Origin: Shimia_B sp038528385
GTDB lineage: Bacteria > Pseudomonadota > Alphaproteobacteria > Rhodobacterales > Rhodobacteraceae
Reading direction: 5' to 3'
Length of the DNA: 64,000 nucleotides
NCBI GenBank assembly: GCA_038528385.1
Contig: JBCBET010000003.1
Coordinates: 124,001-188,000 of the forward strand
Made by a program: the position numbers and the translations under genes. This document shows, in pieces, positions 1-9,208 of this stretch; position 1 is the stretch's first letter, and the number at the start of each line of letters is the position of its first letter. The notes under the pieces are model-generated. The model searched no databases and was not told the DNA's origin. It saw only the letters and a list, made by a program, of their open reading frames with translations.

Positions 1-1198
1 GCGCCACGGCGCGCGCCTCCGCAGGCTTCGCGAGCCAGTCGAGGACGGCGCGGGCGGTGTCCGGGGGCGCGCCCGCCTCCGCCTGCCGCTCCGCCAGCGC
101 CAGCGTGCCCAGAAGCGGCGAGGGCTCGCGGTCCTCCCGGTGCCCGCTCCGCAGGTAATGGCGCAGGGGATCGACGCCCTCGAGCTCCGCCACGTCCGGG
201 TTGGCGGCGAGGTAGAAGGCCGGGTCGAAGACCTGGGCCATGGCCGCGTAATCGGCGTCGCTCCCGGCGGAGGGCGGATCGGACATCTCGGCAAGGGCCG
301 CGTCCCGCTTCGCCTCCGCCCGCGCGATGCGCGCCTGGAAGACCGCGCCCCAATGGGGCGTCTCCTGCCGCGCGCGGTCATGGAGCGCGCTGAGCGCCGT
401 GAGCGAGGTCTCGAGCGGCGGCGGGGCCGTATCCTCGCGCCGCGCCACGTCGCGGCCGAGCGTCGCGATCCGGTCGATGCGCAGCGGTTCGAGCTGCCGC
501 ACGATGGCCTGCCGGCCGCGGCTTTCGGTGACGAGGGAGCTGTCGCGGCGGCGTTTGAAGATGACCGTATCGGGGGCCGAGACATGCTCCCACCCCGCGG
601 CCATCGTCTCCACCGCGAACTGCCAGTCCTGGAAGCTCAGCCCCCGCGCGATGTCGCGGGTCACGTAAGGATGCTCCAGATGCGCCTCCCGCGGGGCGAG
701 GCAGAGACTGTCGTAGTAATTCGAGACGTAAAAGAACTGCGGCGCAAAGAGCGGGTCGGCCTGATCCGGGTTCCAGTAGACCGAGCCCGCCCCGTCGAAG
801 AGCCAGTTGAGCTCCGGATGGACGATCGCGCGCCGCCCCTCCGCCTCTGCCGCGGTGAGGCGGTCCATGGCGCCCGCGAGCCAGCCGGGGGAGAAGAGGT
901 CGTCGGCATCCAGGAACGCGAGCGCCCGGCCCCGCGCGACCTCGGCCACCACGCGGTTGCGCGTGGCGCCCACATCGCCGCCATCCACGTCCACGCGCCG
1001 CCAGCCGTCGAACACCACCTGCTCGAAGAAGGCCCGCGCCGCGGGGGTCGGATGGTCATAGGCGATGAGCGCCTCCACGCCGTAACCCGCCGCGGCGGCC
1101 TCCGCCACCGCGCGCTCCGCGGCGCGCATGGTGGGGCCCGCGACGATGGTTTCGGCATGGACGGTGACGATGACCGACAAATCGACTGTTTTGGTCAT
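1..1198 (-). CDS. Family 2 glycosyltransferase, C-terminus cut by window edge
   Basis: The first 399 codons are present; the 3' end lies outside the window. The start is the ATG at 1196-1198 (protein begins MTKTVDLSVIVTVHAE). The N-terminal SVIVTVHAE strand and the LAFLDADDLF segment near residue 100 match the GT-A fold of GT2 enzymes, where the Asp cluster binds the metal and nucleotide sugar. Past residue 330 there is a second module, FDPAFYLAANPDVA followed by DPLRHYLRSGHRE, a motif I know from alphaproteobacterial exopolysaccharide glycosyltransferases. It probably adds a sugar to a surface polysaccharide built by the neighbouring cluster. The acceptor and donor are unknown. It is divergent from the methyltransferase gene at 1343. 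Confidence 0.8.
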   Translation of the reverse strand, partial: MTKTVDLSVIVTVHAETIVAGPTMRAAERAVAEAAAAGYGVEALIAYDHPTPAARAFFEQVVFDGWRRVDVDGGDVGATRNRVVAEVARGRALAFLDADDLFSPGWLAGAMDRLTAAEAEGRRAIVHPELNWLFDGAGSVYWNPDQADPLFAPQFFYVSNYYDSLCLAPREAHLEHPYVTRDIARGLSFQDWQFAVETMAAGWEHVSAPDTVIFKRRRDSSLVTESRGRQAIVRQLEPLRIDRIATLGRDVARREDTAPPPLETSLTALSALHDRARQETPHWGAVFQARIARAEAKRDAALAEMSDPPSAGSDADYAAMAQVFDPAFYLAANPDVAELEGVDPLRHYLRSGHREDREPSPLLGTLALAERQAEAGAPPDTARAVLDWLAKPAEARAVA

Positions 1199-1342
1199 CA
1201 GCTCGCGGAATTCCTGCGCCGTGCATTGTGCGGCGTGGTCATAGCCAAAGCGGTTCGCCCATGCAAATCGTGCTTGCCTCGAGACCGACGAAGCTCAGCC
1301 CGGTACGAGAGTAGACAATCCTAAACCCCCGGACTAACAGCG

Positions 1343-2143
1343 ATGCCCAGAGAGGTATTTAGATTGCTGTTTAAATCGAAGCCTAAAGACGTCGCCGCGA
1401 AAGGACGCAAGGCCGTGGCAGAAAACACCGACAAAGAAGCGCCTTTGATTGAAAAGGACGTCGTGAAAGCACTGCGCGTTGTGGATAGAATTCTTGCCTG
1501 TACAGACGAAGAGTTTGCGAGCCGGAAGTTCATTCTCTCGCAGGTGCTTGAGTTCGGCTTGTGCCGGATGCCGTGGCGACCATGGTCGCGCTGGTGCGAT
1601 AACATGAACTCGAGCAAGTTCGGCCATCAGCAAATTCCCACGGAGTTCACTGACTACCTCATGACACTAGTGAAGGTGCGCCCTACAACAGCAGCAGAGA
1701 TCGGTGTCTTCTGGGGTGGCTCGTCTTACCTTGCGGCCGCGGTCCTCCAGCGGGGAAACCCGGGTCTTAGTTACACGATGATCGATATTCAGGATCGGCT
1801 CGTTGCCTTTGACCGGTTTGCGCAGCGACTACATCTTGTGAAGCGCGCGCCGTCGACATCCGACGACTTCGCAGGCGACGTGTTCGACTACGTCTTTATT
1901 GACGGAGATCACACCTTCATGGGCGCAAAAAAGGACTATCTCAACCTCGGTCGTCATGCGCGCCTGGCGTTCGGTTTCCATGACATCCACGCCCATGAGT
2001 ATGACAAGCACGATGGCGGCACTGTCCGTGTTTGGGAAGAGGTCAAGGCGGCGTCAGTGCTCGACAATGTCGTGTATGAATTTGCTCATAATCCCAAACG
2101 GTGGATGGGTATCGGGCTTGTAGTCCGCGATACTACTGCCTGA
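1343..2143 (+). CDS. Class I SAM-dependent methyltransferase
   Basis: 266 residues. AEIGVFWGGSSYLAA (about residues 117-131) resembles the glycine-rich SAM-binding motif I, and DYVFIDGDHTFMGAKKDY (about 180-197) is the acidic segment typical of the Methyltransf_24-like family, whose members often modify sugars or small metabolites in surface-glycan clusters. The substrate cannot be told. Base composition is visibly lower in GC than on both sides, with many A/T third positions, and no good Shine-Dalgarno sequence precedes the ATG. Both suggest recent acquisition. The next gene starts 47 bp downstream on the same strand. Methyltransferase assignment is fairly sure; role in the polysaccharide is inferred from context. 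Confidence 0.75.
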   Translation: MPREVFRLLFKSKPKDVAAKGRKAVAENTDKEAPLIEKDVVKALRVVDRILACTDEEFASRKFILSQVLEFGLCRMPWRPWSRWCDNMNSSKFGHQQIPTEFTDYLMTLVKVRPTTAAEIGVFWGGSSYLAAAVLQRGNPGLSYTMIDIQDRLVAFDRFAQRLHLVKRAPSTSDDFAGDVFDYVFIDGDHTFMGAKKDYLNLGRHARLAFGFHDIHAHEYDKHDGGTVRVWEEVKAASVLDNVVYEFAHNPKRWMGIGLVVRDTTA

Positions 2144-2190
2144 GGCCTCTGGGCCGGCCAATGTGATGAACACCTGACTGCGGTCTAAAT

Positions 2191-3147
2191 ATGAAAAACG
2201 CCACCCCCCTTGCCCTGATCGGCGGCTTCGGCTTCGTCGGCCGAAACGTGATCGAGGCGGTCAGCCATAACCCCGCATTCGCGGGCCTGACGCCGGCAGT
2301 GGTCGATGACCTGTCGAACGCGGCGCCGGGGCACGAGACGCTCGACATCCCCCACGTCGCTGCGGGGTACGGCGCGCCGGAGGCGGCCGAGTTCCTCGAC
2401 GGGTTGGACAGCGACGGCGGGCGCATCTTCGTCTTCCTCGCAGGGGAGACGCGCGTGGCGGAATCGAAAGACCGCCCGCTCGATTTCATCGACGCCAACA
2501 TCGCAAATCCCGCCCGCTTCGTGCGCGCGGCGGTGCGCCCGGGCGACGCCTTCATCCTCGTCTCCACCGCAGGCGCACTCTTCGACGGCACCTTCGAGGT
2601 GAGCGTCACGAGCCCCTATTGCCCGAAGAATTTCTACGGCGCCACCAAGGCCGCTGAGGAGATGATCCTCGAGAAGCTCGTCACGCTCCAGGGCGGCACG
2701 TTTCGCGTGGTGCGGCTCACCAACGTCTTCGGGCGCCATTCCCACAAGAAGAAAAGCGCGATCCACGCCTTCACCCGCGCCGCCATCGCGGGCGCGCGCG
2801 TCACCATCAACGGCGATGGCGGGCAGAGCCGCGATTTCATCTACGCAGGCGATGTGGGCCGCGGCATCGCCACGCTCGCCGCCCGCCTCCGCGCGGGAGA
2901 GCCCACCGCGCCGATCAACATGCTGGGCTCGGGCCGCTCCACCACGCTCCTCGACGTGGTGGCCGCCATCGAGGAGGCCACGGGCCAGCCCCTCGCCTAC
3001 GACAAGGTCCCCGCCGCGGAGCTTCTGGCGACCGAGCCCCGCGACGTCATCGCCAACCCTGAGGACGTGCGCGCGCTTCTAGGAGAGGGCATCACGCCCT
3101 TCGTCGAGGGGATCCGCGCCACCCACGCCTTCTACGCGGGGACCTGA
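2191..3147 (+). CDS. NAD-dependent epimerase/dehydratase (extended SDR)
   Basis: 318 residues. The N-terminal GGFGFVGRN is the GxxGxxG dinucleotide-binding turn of extended short-chain dehydrogenases. The catalytic set is visible as a Ser in LVSTAG (about residue 127) and YGATK (about 149-153, YxxxK). Such enzymes interconvert nucleotide sugars (epimerisation, dehydration or reduction) for glycan synthesis. The exact sugar is not recognisable. The stop codon is 5 bp before the glf start on the same strand, so the two are very probably co-transcribed and supply sugars to the same polysaccharide. Confidence 0.8.
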   Translation: MKNATPLALIGGFGFVGRNVIEAVSHNPAFAGLTPAVVDDLSNAAPGHETLDIPHVAAGYGAPEAAEFLDGLDSDGGRIFVFLAGETRVAESKDRPLDFIDANIANPARFVRAAVRPGDAFILVSTAGALFDGTFEVSVTSPYCPKNFYGATKAAEEMILEKLVTLQGGTFRVVRLTNVFGRHSHKKKSAIHAFTRAAIAGARVTINGDGGQSRDFIYAGDVGRGIATLAARLRAGEPTAPINMLGSGRSTTLLDVVAAIEEATGQPLAYDKVPAAELLATEPRDVIANPEDVRALLGEGITPFVEGIRATHAFYAGT

Positions 3148-3152
3148 GCGCC

Positions 3153-4304
3153 GTGGCGGGCCCGAGACACATCGCCATCGCCGGGGCGGGCTTTTCCGGC
3201 GCCGTGACGGCGCGCGCCTTCGCGGAGGCGGGACTCCGCGTCGACGTGTTTGAGACCCGCGCCCACGTGGCCGGGAACTGCCACACCGAACGCGACGCCG
3301 AGACCGGCGTGATGGTCCATGTCTACGGGCCCCATATCTTCCACACCGGCGACGACGAGGTGTGGGACTACGTGCGCCGCTTCGCCAGCTTCGAGCCATA
3401 CCGCCACCGCGTGCAGACCACGGTGGGCGGGCGGGTCTACGGGCTGCCCATGAACCTCATGCTCATCAACCAGTTCTTCGGCACCGCCATGGGCCCGGAG
3501 GAGGCGCGGCGTTTCATCGCCGCCCGCGCCGATGGGAGCCTCACCGACCCCCAGAGCTTCGAGGAACAGGCGCTCGCCTTCGTGGGCGCGGAGCTCTACG
3601 AGGCGTTCTTCAAGGGCTACACCGAAAAGCAGTGGGGCCTGCCGCCGAGCGCCCTACCCGCCGCGATCCTCAAGCGGCTGCCGCTGCGCTACACCTATGA
3701 CGACAGCTATTTCTCCCACCCCCACCAGGGTATCCCGCGGGAGGGCTATACCGCGCTCGTGGCCGCGATCCTCGATCACCCGGGCATCTCGGTCTATCTG
3801 GGGACCCCTCTGCCCGCGGAGCACGGCGCCGACCACGTGATCTATACCGGCCCGCTCGACGCCTGGTTCGGGCACGATCTGGGGCGGCTCGGCTACCGCA
3901 CGCTCGATTTCGAGCGCTTCACCCATGAAGGCGACTACCAGGGCACGCCGGTGATGAATTACGGCGACGCCGAGGTGCCCCATACCCGCATCACCGAGCA
4001 CAAGCACTTCGCGCCCTGGGAGTGCCACGAGGGCTCCGTCCTCTACCGGGAGACCGCGCGGCAGGCGGGCCCGGACGACATCCCCTACTACCCGATCCGC
4101 CTGGTGGAGGAGAAAGCGCTCCTGTCGCGCTACGTGGCGCGGGCGCGCGCGGCCCAGGGCGTGAGCTTCGCGGGTCGCCTCGCCACCTACCGCTATCTGG
4201 ACATGGACGTCACCATTCGCGAGGCGCTCGACCTCGCGCGCGCCTGCCTTGCCGCCTTCGCCGCCGGGGAGCGCCCGCCGGTCTTCTCCGCCGCCCCGCT
4301 CTGA
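3153..4304 (+). CDS. glf: UDP-galactopyranose mutase
   Basis: 383 residues, the usual length for Glf. The enzyme is a flavoprotein that converts UDP-galactopyranose to UDP-galactofuranose in the cytoplasm. Visible family signatures are the FAD-binding GAGFSGAVTAR at the N-terminus, VYGPHIFHT (about 52-60), the NQFFG segment near 107 and KGYTEKQWG near 155. It uses a GTG start at 3153, 5 bp after the upstream epimerase stop. The GT2 gene at 5876 resembles galactofuranosyltransferases, so donor synthesis and transfer appear to be encoded together. This is one of the surest calls in the accessory region. Confidence 0.95.
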   Translation: MAGPRHIAIAGAGFSGAVTARAFAEAGLRVDVFETRAHVAGNCHTERDAETGVMVHVYGPHIFHTGDDEVWDYVRRFASFEPYRHRVQTTVGGRVYGLPMNLMLINQFFGTAMGPEEARRFIAARADGSLTDPQSFEEQALAFVGAELYEAFFKGYTEKQWGLPPSALPAAILKRLPLRYTYDDSYFSHPHQGIPREGYTALVAAILDHPGISVYLGTPLPAEHGADHVIYTGPLDAWFGHDLGRLGYRTLDFERFTHEGDYQGTPVMNYGDAEVPHTRITEHKHFAPWECHEGSVLYRETARQAGPDDIPYYPIRLVEEKALLSRYVARARAAQGVSFAGRLATYRYLDMDVTIREALDLARACLAAFAAGERPPVFSAAPL

Positions 4305-4442
4305 GTGGCCATACCCCGCCCTCAAACGCCGCGCCGCCAAAAAACACTACCAAAAAGTTAACGCACCCGGCTATCCTGTGGTCCGGGGGCAATTTGCGTT
4401 TCCGTCACTTCGTATTCTTGAAATCCATAAAAGAGATCCGCC

Positions 4443-5774
4443 ATGACGACGACCTATACGCTCAACGGCACCAGAATTGATTACTTCGACGACGGCTCCT
4501 CCGAGGAGGGCGATGTCGTGGGCACGGCCGCGGCGGTCTTCACGCTGACGCTGCCGGACGCCGTCACGACCTTCTCCTACGCGGACGCGGGCAACGTCCT
4601 CGACCCCGAGGACGAAACGACCGTCTTCTTCGATCAGAACACCACCGACGGCATCCGCCTCGACGGCGGCACCGTGGACGAGATCCGCGTGAACGGCGGC
4701 TTCGACGACGCCGAGGTCGACTTCACCCAGATCAACTGGACCGGGGGCGTGTCCTACGCGATCTCGTTCTACTTCGTGGGCTTCGAGGACCTGGGCAATT
4801 TCGACGAGCTGGAATACCAGTTCTTCTTCGGCGCGGAGCTGCCCTTCGAGAGCTCCGCCGATCCCGCGCTGGCGAACTTCATCGCCAGCCAGGGCTCGGC
4901 CCTGTCGCTCGTGGACCCCACCGATCCCTTCGGCGAGGACAAGCCCATCCCGCTCACGGCCATCGACTGGGACAGCATCGTGGACACCTTCGTGCCCGGT
5001 CAGCTGCTCGAGGGCGACAATGACGCCGACGAGCTCATCGGCGATGACGGGGACGACACGATCGACGCCGGGCGCGGCGACGACACGATCGACGGCGCGG
5101 GCGGCGACGACGACATCTCCGCCGATGGCGGCGAGGACAGCGTCGAGGGCGGGGCGGGGGACGATTTCCTGCGCGGCGGGCGCGGCGAGGACACGCTCCT
5201 GGGCGGTGCGGGCGACGACCGCATCGTGGGCCAGCGCAACGCCGACACGATCAGCGGCGGCGCGGGCGAGGACAACCTCAAGGGCGGCGGCGGCAACGAT
5301 TTCATCGATGGCGGCGCGGGCAACGACTTCATCAAGGGCGGCACAAGGGCCGATGTCATGGTGGGCGGCGACGGCGACGACCGCATAGCCGGCAACAGCT
5401 TCGACGACAGCCTCGACGGCGGGGCGGGCGACGACCGCCTCAATGCCGGCGGCGGGGACGACACGCTCCGCGGCGGCACGGGCGATGACACGCTCAAGGG
5501 CGGCAGCGGCGGCGATCTCTTCATCTTCTCGGCGGCCATGGACGAGGACCTCGTGCTCGATCTGGAGGCGGGCGTGGACACGATCCAGCTCTCCTCCGCG
5601 CTCCTCGACGGCGCGCTCACGGCTGCGCAGGTGGTGGACCGCTTCGGTGGGTTCGACGGCGGCCGCGCAGAGCTCGACTTCGGCGGCGGCGACGAGATCG
5701 TCTTCGACGGGATCACCGACCTGGGTGACCTCGAGGCCTCCATCGTGATCGTCAACGAGTTCCTGATCCTCTAG
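4443..5774 (+). CDS. RTX-type calcium-binding repeat protein
   Basis: 443 residues, extremely acidic. The first ~190 residues form a non-repetitive, probably beta-rich domain I do not recognise. From about residue 195 there are glycine/aspartate nonapeptides of the GGxGxDxux type (GGAGDD, GGRGED and similar), which bind calcium in a parallel beta-roll. RTX proteins lack an N-terminal signal and normally leave the cell by type I secretion through a C-terminal signal; no secretion genes are in the window. The last ~190 residues closely match the C-terminus of the larger RTX protein at 9881-12676. A purine-rich stretch (AAGAGA) lies just upstream of the ATG. Confidence 0.85.
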   Translation: MTTTYTLNGTRIDYFDDGSSEEGDVVGTAAAVFTLTLPDAVTTFSYADAGNVLDPEDETTVFFDQNTTDGIRLDGGTVDEIRVNGGFDDAEVDFTQINWTGGVSYAISFYFVGFEDLGNFDELEYQFFFGAELPFESSADPALANFIASQGSALSLVDPTDPFGEDKPIPLTAIDWDSIVDTFVPGQLLEGDNDADELIGDDGDDTIDAGRGDDTIDGAGGDDDISADGGEDSVEGGAGDDFLRGGRGEDTLLGGAGDDRIVGQRNADTISGGAGEDNLKGGGGNDFIDGGAGNDFIKGGTRADVMVGGDGDDRIAGNSFDDSLDGGAGDDRLNAGGGDDTLRGGTGDDTLKGGSGGDLFIFSAAMDEDLVLDLEAGVDTIQLSSALLDGALTAAQVVDRFGGFDGGRAELDFGGGDEIVFDGITDLGDLEASIVIVNEFLIL

Positions 5775-5875
5775 CGCCCCTGCATGGCCTGGCCACGGGC
5801 GCCAAGAATTTCCGCGGCACGCCGGCGCGCCGCGCCCTTCCCTCCCCTGCCGGCGCGCACTAGGAGGGGGGCGAC

Positions 5876-6847
5876 ATGGCCCCGCCTTCCCCCCTCACGG
5901 CGCTCGTGGTGACGCATAACCGCCTGCCGCAGCTCCGCACGACGCTCGCCGCGCTCCTGGCGAGCGCGCCGGAGGTGCTCGGCCGCGTCATCATCGTCGA
6001 TAACGGCTCGAGCGAGGGCACCGGGCCGTGGCTCGACGCCCAGAAGGACCCGCGCCTGGAGGTCGTCCGGCTGGCGCAGAACGCGGGCGGCGCCGGGGGC
6101 TTCGCCGCGGGCCTTGCCGCCTTCGAGGCCCAGCCGGGCGGGGACTGGGTCGTGCTCATGGACGATGACGGCCGCCCCGAGCCGGGCGCGCTCGAGGCCT
6201 TCCAGGCCGCCCCGCGGCAGGACGCGGAGGGCTGGGTGGGCGCCGTGCGCTACCCGGGCGGCGCGATCTGCGACATGAACCGCCCGCTCTTTCATCCGCT
6301 GGGGAGCCTCACCCGGGCCTGGGCGGCGCTCCGCCGCGGCTGGGCGGGCTACCACCTGGAGGACGCGGCCTACGCGGCGGGCGCGCCGCAGCCGGTGGAT
6401 GGCGGCTCCTTCGTGGGGCTCTTCCTCCACCGCCGGGCGCTGTCGCTCGCGGGGCTGCCGCGGGCCGATCTCTTTCTCTACGGCGACGACGCGCTCTTTT
6501 GCGTGGAGCTGCGCCGCGCCGGGGGGCGGCTCCTCTTCGATCCGGCGCTCCGTTTCGAGCATGACTGCGCCACCACCTCCGACGTCACGGGCCGCGTGGC
6601 CCCGCTGTGGAAGGCGTATTACCTCACGCGGAACCGTATCCTCGTCTATCGCCGGGCGGTGGGGCCGGTGCTCCTCCCCCTGGCGATGACGCCGCTCCTG
6701 GCGCGGGTCTGGCGCGAAAAGCGGCTCTATGCAGGCCCCGAAGGCCGCGCCTACGGGCGGCTCATCCGCGCGGCGGTGGCCGACGGGCTCTCCGGTTCCA
6801 CCCGGCGCGGCCATGCCGAGGTCACCGCGCTGGCGCTGCCGAACTAG
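5876..6847 (+). CDS. GT2 glycosyltransferase, galactofuranosyltransferase-like
   Basis: 323 residues. A GT-A fold is shown by TALVVTHNR at the N-terminus, IIVDNGSSEGTGPWL near residue 45, MDDDGRPEPGAL near 95 (metal-binding Asp cluster) and FLYGDDALFCVEL near 200, a segment reminiscent of GlfT-type enzymes where the acidic residues include the catalytic base. The proximity of glf supports UDP-galactofuranose as donor, but this is inference. It ends only 3 bp from the end of the convergent kpsM-like gene. A GGAGGGG Shine-Dalgarno precedes the ATG. Confidence 0.75.
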   Translation: MAPPSPLTALVVTHNRLPQLRTTLAALLASAPEVLGRVIIVDNGSSEGTGPWLDAQKDPRLEVVRLAQNAGGAGGFAAGLAAFEAQPGGDWVVLMDDDGRPEPGALEAFQAAPRQDAEGWVGAVRYPGGAICDMNRPLFHPLGSLTRAWAALRRGWAGYHLEDAAYAAGAPQPVDGGSFVGLFLHRRALSLAGLPRADLFLYGDDALFCVELRRAGGRLLFDPALRFEHDCATTSDVTGRVAPLWKAYYLTRNRILVYRRAVGPVLLPLAMTPLLARVWREKRLYAGPEGRAYGRLIRAAVADGLSGSTRRGHAEVTALALPN

Positions 6848-6850
6848 ACA

Positions 6851-7666
6851 CTAGAGCTGCAGGATGAACCGGTGGTGACGCCGGAGCATCAGGAGCCCCA
6901 ACGCCGCCAGCACGAGCCCGGTGAAGAGCACGTAAGCGATCGAGAGGTATTGCGGATTGTAGATCGGGTAGAACGCCGTCCGCGCCAGCCCCGTCACGTG
7001 CATGAGCGGGTTCCACCACAGGATGTCCTGCACGAAGCGCGGCAGATCCTCATAGATCAGGAGCACGCCCGAGGCGAGAAAGAGCGGCCGCGTCAGCACG
7101 CCCCAGATCGTGTCCCAGACCGGAAAGAACCCCATGAGCACGCAATTGACGAGCCCCATGCCCACGCCCACCACCGCCGCCAGCCCGAACGCGCCGAGGA
7201 GGACCCCCGCCTCCGGCACCACGCCGAGGCCGAGCACCGTGATGATCCCGAAAAAGAGCACCGCGGAGACGAAGAGCCCCGTGAGCGTGTTCAAAAGCGC
7301 CCGCGCCGTCACCGCGTCGATCCAGGACACCGCCGGATAGGTCAGGAGTGGCCGCGAGTAGCGCAGCGCCTGCGCCACCGTGCGCGACAGCGTCTGAAAG
7401 AGCCCGTAGGGCAGGTAACCCGTGGCGTAGAACAGGATGAAGCTCGTGCCGAGCGAGGGCGAGCGCAGAACGAGGTCGAAGACCACCGCCATCACCACCA
7501 CGATCCCCGCGGGCTCCAGGATCGCCCAGACATAGCCGCCGGGATTGCGCCCGTAGCGGGTGCCCATTTCCCGCAGCATCAGAGCCGAAATCGTGCGCCA
7601 GCGCCCGGCGCTCTGCCGCGGGGTCTGAGCGCCGCCGGGGGGCAGCGGCAACGGGAATTCGCTCAT
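6851..7666 (-). CDS. kpsM: Polysaccharide ABC exporter, permease subunit (KpsM-like)
   Basis: 271 residues with about six hydrophobic helices (for instance AGIVVVMAVVFDLVL and the helix in the last 40 residues), the ABC-2 permease layout of KpsM/Wzm. The N-terminal MLREMGTRYGRNPGGYVWA is the amphipathic stretch typical of this family just before the first membrane helix. Together with the ATPase at 9209 it would move capsule or polysaccharide across the inner membrane. It is transcribed away from the kpsE-kpsT pair, with an 83-bp intergenic region that must hold both promoters. Confidence 0.88.
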   Translation of the reverse strand: MSEFPLPLPPGGAQTPRQSAGRWRTISALMLREMGTRYGRNPGGYVWAILEPAGIVVVMAVVFDLVLRSPSLGTSFILFYATGYLPYGLFQTLSRTVAQALRYSRPLLTYPAVSWIDAVTARALLNTLTGLFVSAVLFFGIITVLGLGVVPEAGVLLGAFGLAAVVGVGMGLVNCVLMGFFPVWDTIWGVLTRPLFLASGVLLIYEDLPRFVQDILWWNPLMHVTGLARTAFYPIYNPQYLSIAYVLFTGLVLAALGLLMLRRHHRFILQL

Positions 7667-7682
7667 GGCGCCTCTCGGTGCA

Positions 7683-7711
7683 TTGTATCAATCCGGTTCG
7701 CTTGGTGTATA
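7683..7711 (+). promoter_or_regulatory. Possible sigma-70-type promoter of kpsE-kpsT
   Basis: TTGTAT at 7683-7688 and TGTATA at 7706-7711 are separated by 17 bp and lie in the short divergent region between kpsM and kpsE. The -10 is a weak match, so this is only a candidate. Confidence 0.3.
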
Positions 7712-7749
7712 GCTTGGCAAGGCAACCCCGCGGAGAGAGTGTAGCCCCT

Positions 7750-9195
7750 ATGAGCACGTCTGACGAGAAGACTTCCCCACGGGGGAGTCGACGGGGACGT
7801 CCCGGCATGCGGGACCGGGCAGCGGCCCGGGACGGCGACGAGGCCGCGGCCACCCCGCCGCTCCGCGCGGTGCCGGGCGGCGGCGAGACGACCGACGCGC
7901 CCAGAGTGGCGTCCCCCGTGCTAAAGGCGCCAGTGGATGCCCCCGGGGACGGGGCAGAGGCTGCCGCGGAGCCGATGGCTCCTCAAAAAGACCCCAAGGA
8001 CACCCCGCCTCCGCGCGCCGCCAAGGTTCGCGGCGGGCCCCGCGTTATCGAAATCGCCCCCGTGGCCCCCCCGGCGCGCATGGAGCTTCGGCACTGGATC
8101 GGGATCGCGGTCTTCGTGCTCATCGTCGTGCTGCCCACGCTGGGGAGCGCCTGGTACCTCTGGACCCGCGCCACCGACCAGTTCTCCTCCTCGGCGGGCT
8201 TCACCGTGCGGCGGGAGGATACCGCGGGCGTGGGCGCCGACCTCCTCGGCGGGGTCGCCTCGCAGATCTCGGGCACCGCCACCACCGCCGACACCGACAT
8301 CCTGCACGAATTCATCCAGAGCCAGGAGATGGTGGCCCGGCTCGACGCGCGCTTCGACCTGCGCGCGCTCTACGCCGCGCACTGGGAGCGTGACCCCCTC
8401 TTTTCCGTCCGGCCCGACGCCACCACGGAGGACCTTCTGTCCTACTGGGGCCGCATGGCGCGGGTCACCTATGACCAGTCCTCGGGCCTCATCGACCTCG
8501 AGGTGCTCGCCTTCGAGCCTCGGACGGCCCAGGAGCTCGCCCAGGCTGTGCTGGAGGAGAGCACGGAGCTCATCAACGCGCTCAACGCCACCGCCCGGGC
8601 GGAGGGGATCCGCTTTGCCACCGCGGACCTCGAACAGGCTCTGACACGGCTCAAGGAGGCGCGGGAGGCGCTCGTCCTCTTCCGCACGCGCACCCAGATC
8701 GTGGATCCCCAGACCGACCTCCAGGGGCGGCTCGGCGTGGTCAACAACCTCCAGGGGCAGCTCGCCGCCGCCCTCGTGGAGCTCGACATCCTCAGCGAGC
8801 AGGCCGTGGGCAACGACCCCCGCATCGCCCAGGCACAGCGGCGCATCGACGTGATCCGCAACCGCATCGGGGAGGAGCGGCGCACCGTCACCACAGGCGC
8901 GGCCTCCGTGGCCGGGAGCGACGACTACCCCACGCTCTTGGCCGAATACGAGGGGCTGCTCGTGGACCGCGAATTCGCGGAGGAAAGCTACCGCGCCGCC
9001 CTCACCGCGCTCGACATCGCCAACACCCAGGCCCAGCGGCAGAGCCGCTACCTCGCCGTCTACGTGAACCCCACCCTGCCCCAGGCCTCCGAATATCCGC
9101 GGCGGGTGATCCTCGTGGGGCTGGTGGCGATCTTTTCCATGCTCGTCTGGGCCATCGGCATGCTGATCTTCTATTCCGTCCGCGACAGCCGCTGA
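7750..9195 (+). CDS. kpsE: Capsule polysaccharide export inner-membrane protein (KpsE-like)
   Basis: 481 residues from the ATG at 7750, chosen because GGAGAGAG at 7732-7739 lies 10 bp upstream; an in-frame start at 7678 would add 24 residues without support. A proline/alanine-rich cytoplasmic N-terminus of ~110 residues precedes the first membrane helix (WIGIAVFVLIVVLPTLG). Then comes a periplasmic domain with long coiled-coil stretches, and a second helix (ILVGLVAIFSMLVWAIGML) right at the C-terminus. That two-helix, coiled-coil layout is the polysaccharide co-polymerase design of KpsE/BexC/CtrB, which links the ABC exporter to the outer-membrane channel. kpsT follows after 13 bp. Confidence 0.87.
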   Translation: MSTSDEKTSPRGSRRGRPGMRDRAAARDGDEAAATPPLRAVPGGGETTDAPRVASPVLKAPVDAPGDGAEAAAEPMAPQKDPKDTPPPRAAKVRGGPRVIEIAPVAPPARMELRHWIGIAVFVLIVVLPTLGSAWYLWTRATDQFSSSAGFTVRREDTAGVGADLLGGVASQISGTATTADTDILHEFIQSQEMVARLDARFDLRALYAAHWERDPLFSVRPDATTEDLLSYWGRMARVTYDQSSGLIDLEVLAFEPRTAQELAQAVLEESTELINALNATARAEGIRFATADLEQALTRLKEAREALVLFRTRTQIVDPQTDLQGRLGVVNNLQGQLAAALVELDILSEQAVGNDPRIAQAQRRIDVIRNRIGEERRTVTTGAASVAGSDDYPTLLAEYEGLLVDREFAEESYRAALTALDIANTQAQRQSRYLAVYVNPTLPQASEYPRRVILVGLVAIFSMLVWAIGMLIFYSVRDSR

Positions 9196-9208
9196 GGCGG
9201 GCCGCGCC

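Noticed and set aside
4394..4418. Promoter TTGCGT/TATTCT before the small RTX gene
   Set aside because: The spacer is only about 14 bp, too short for a sigma-70 promoter.
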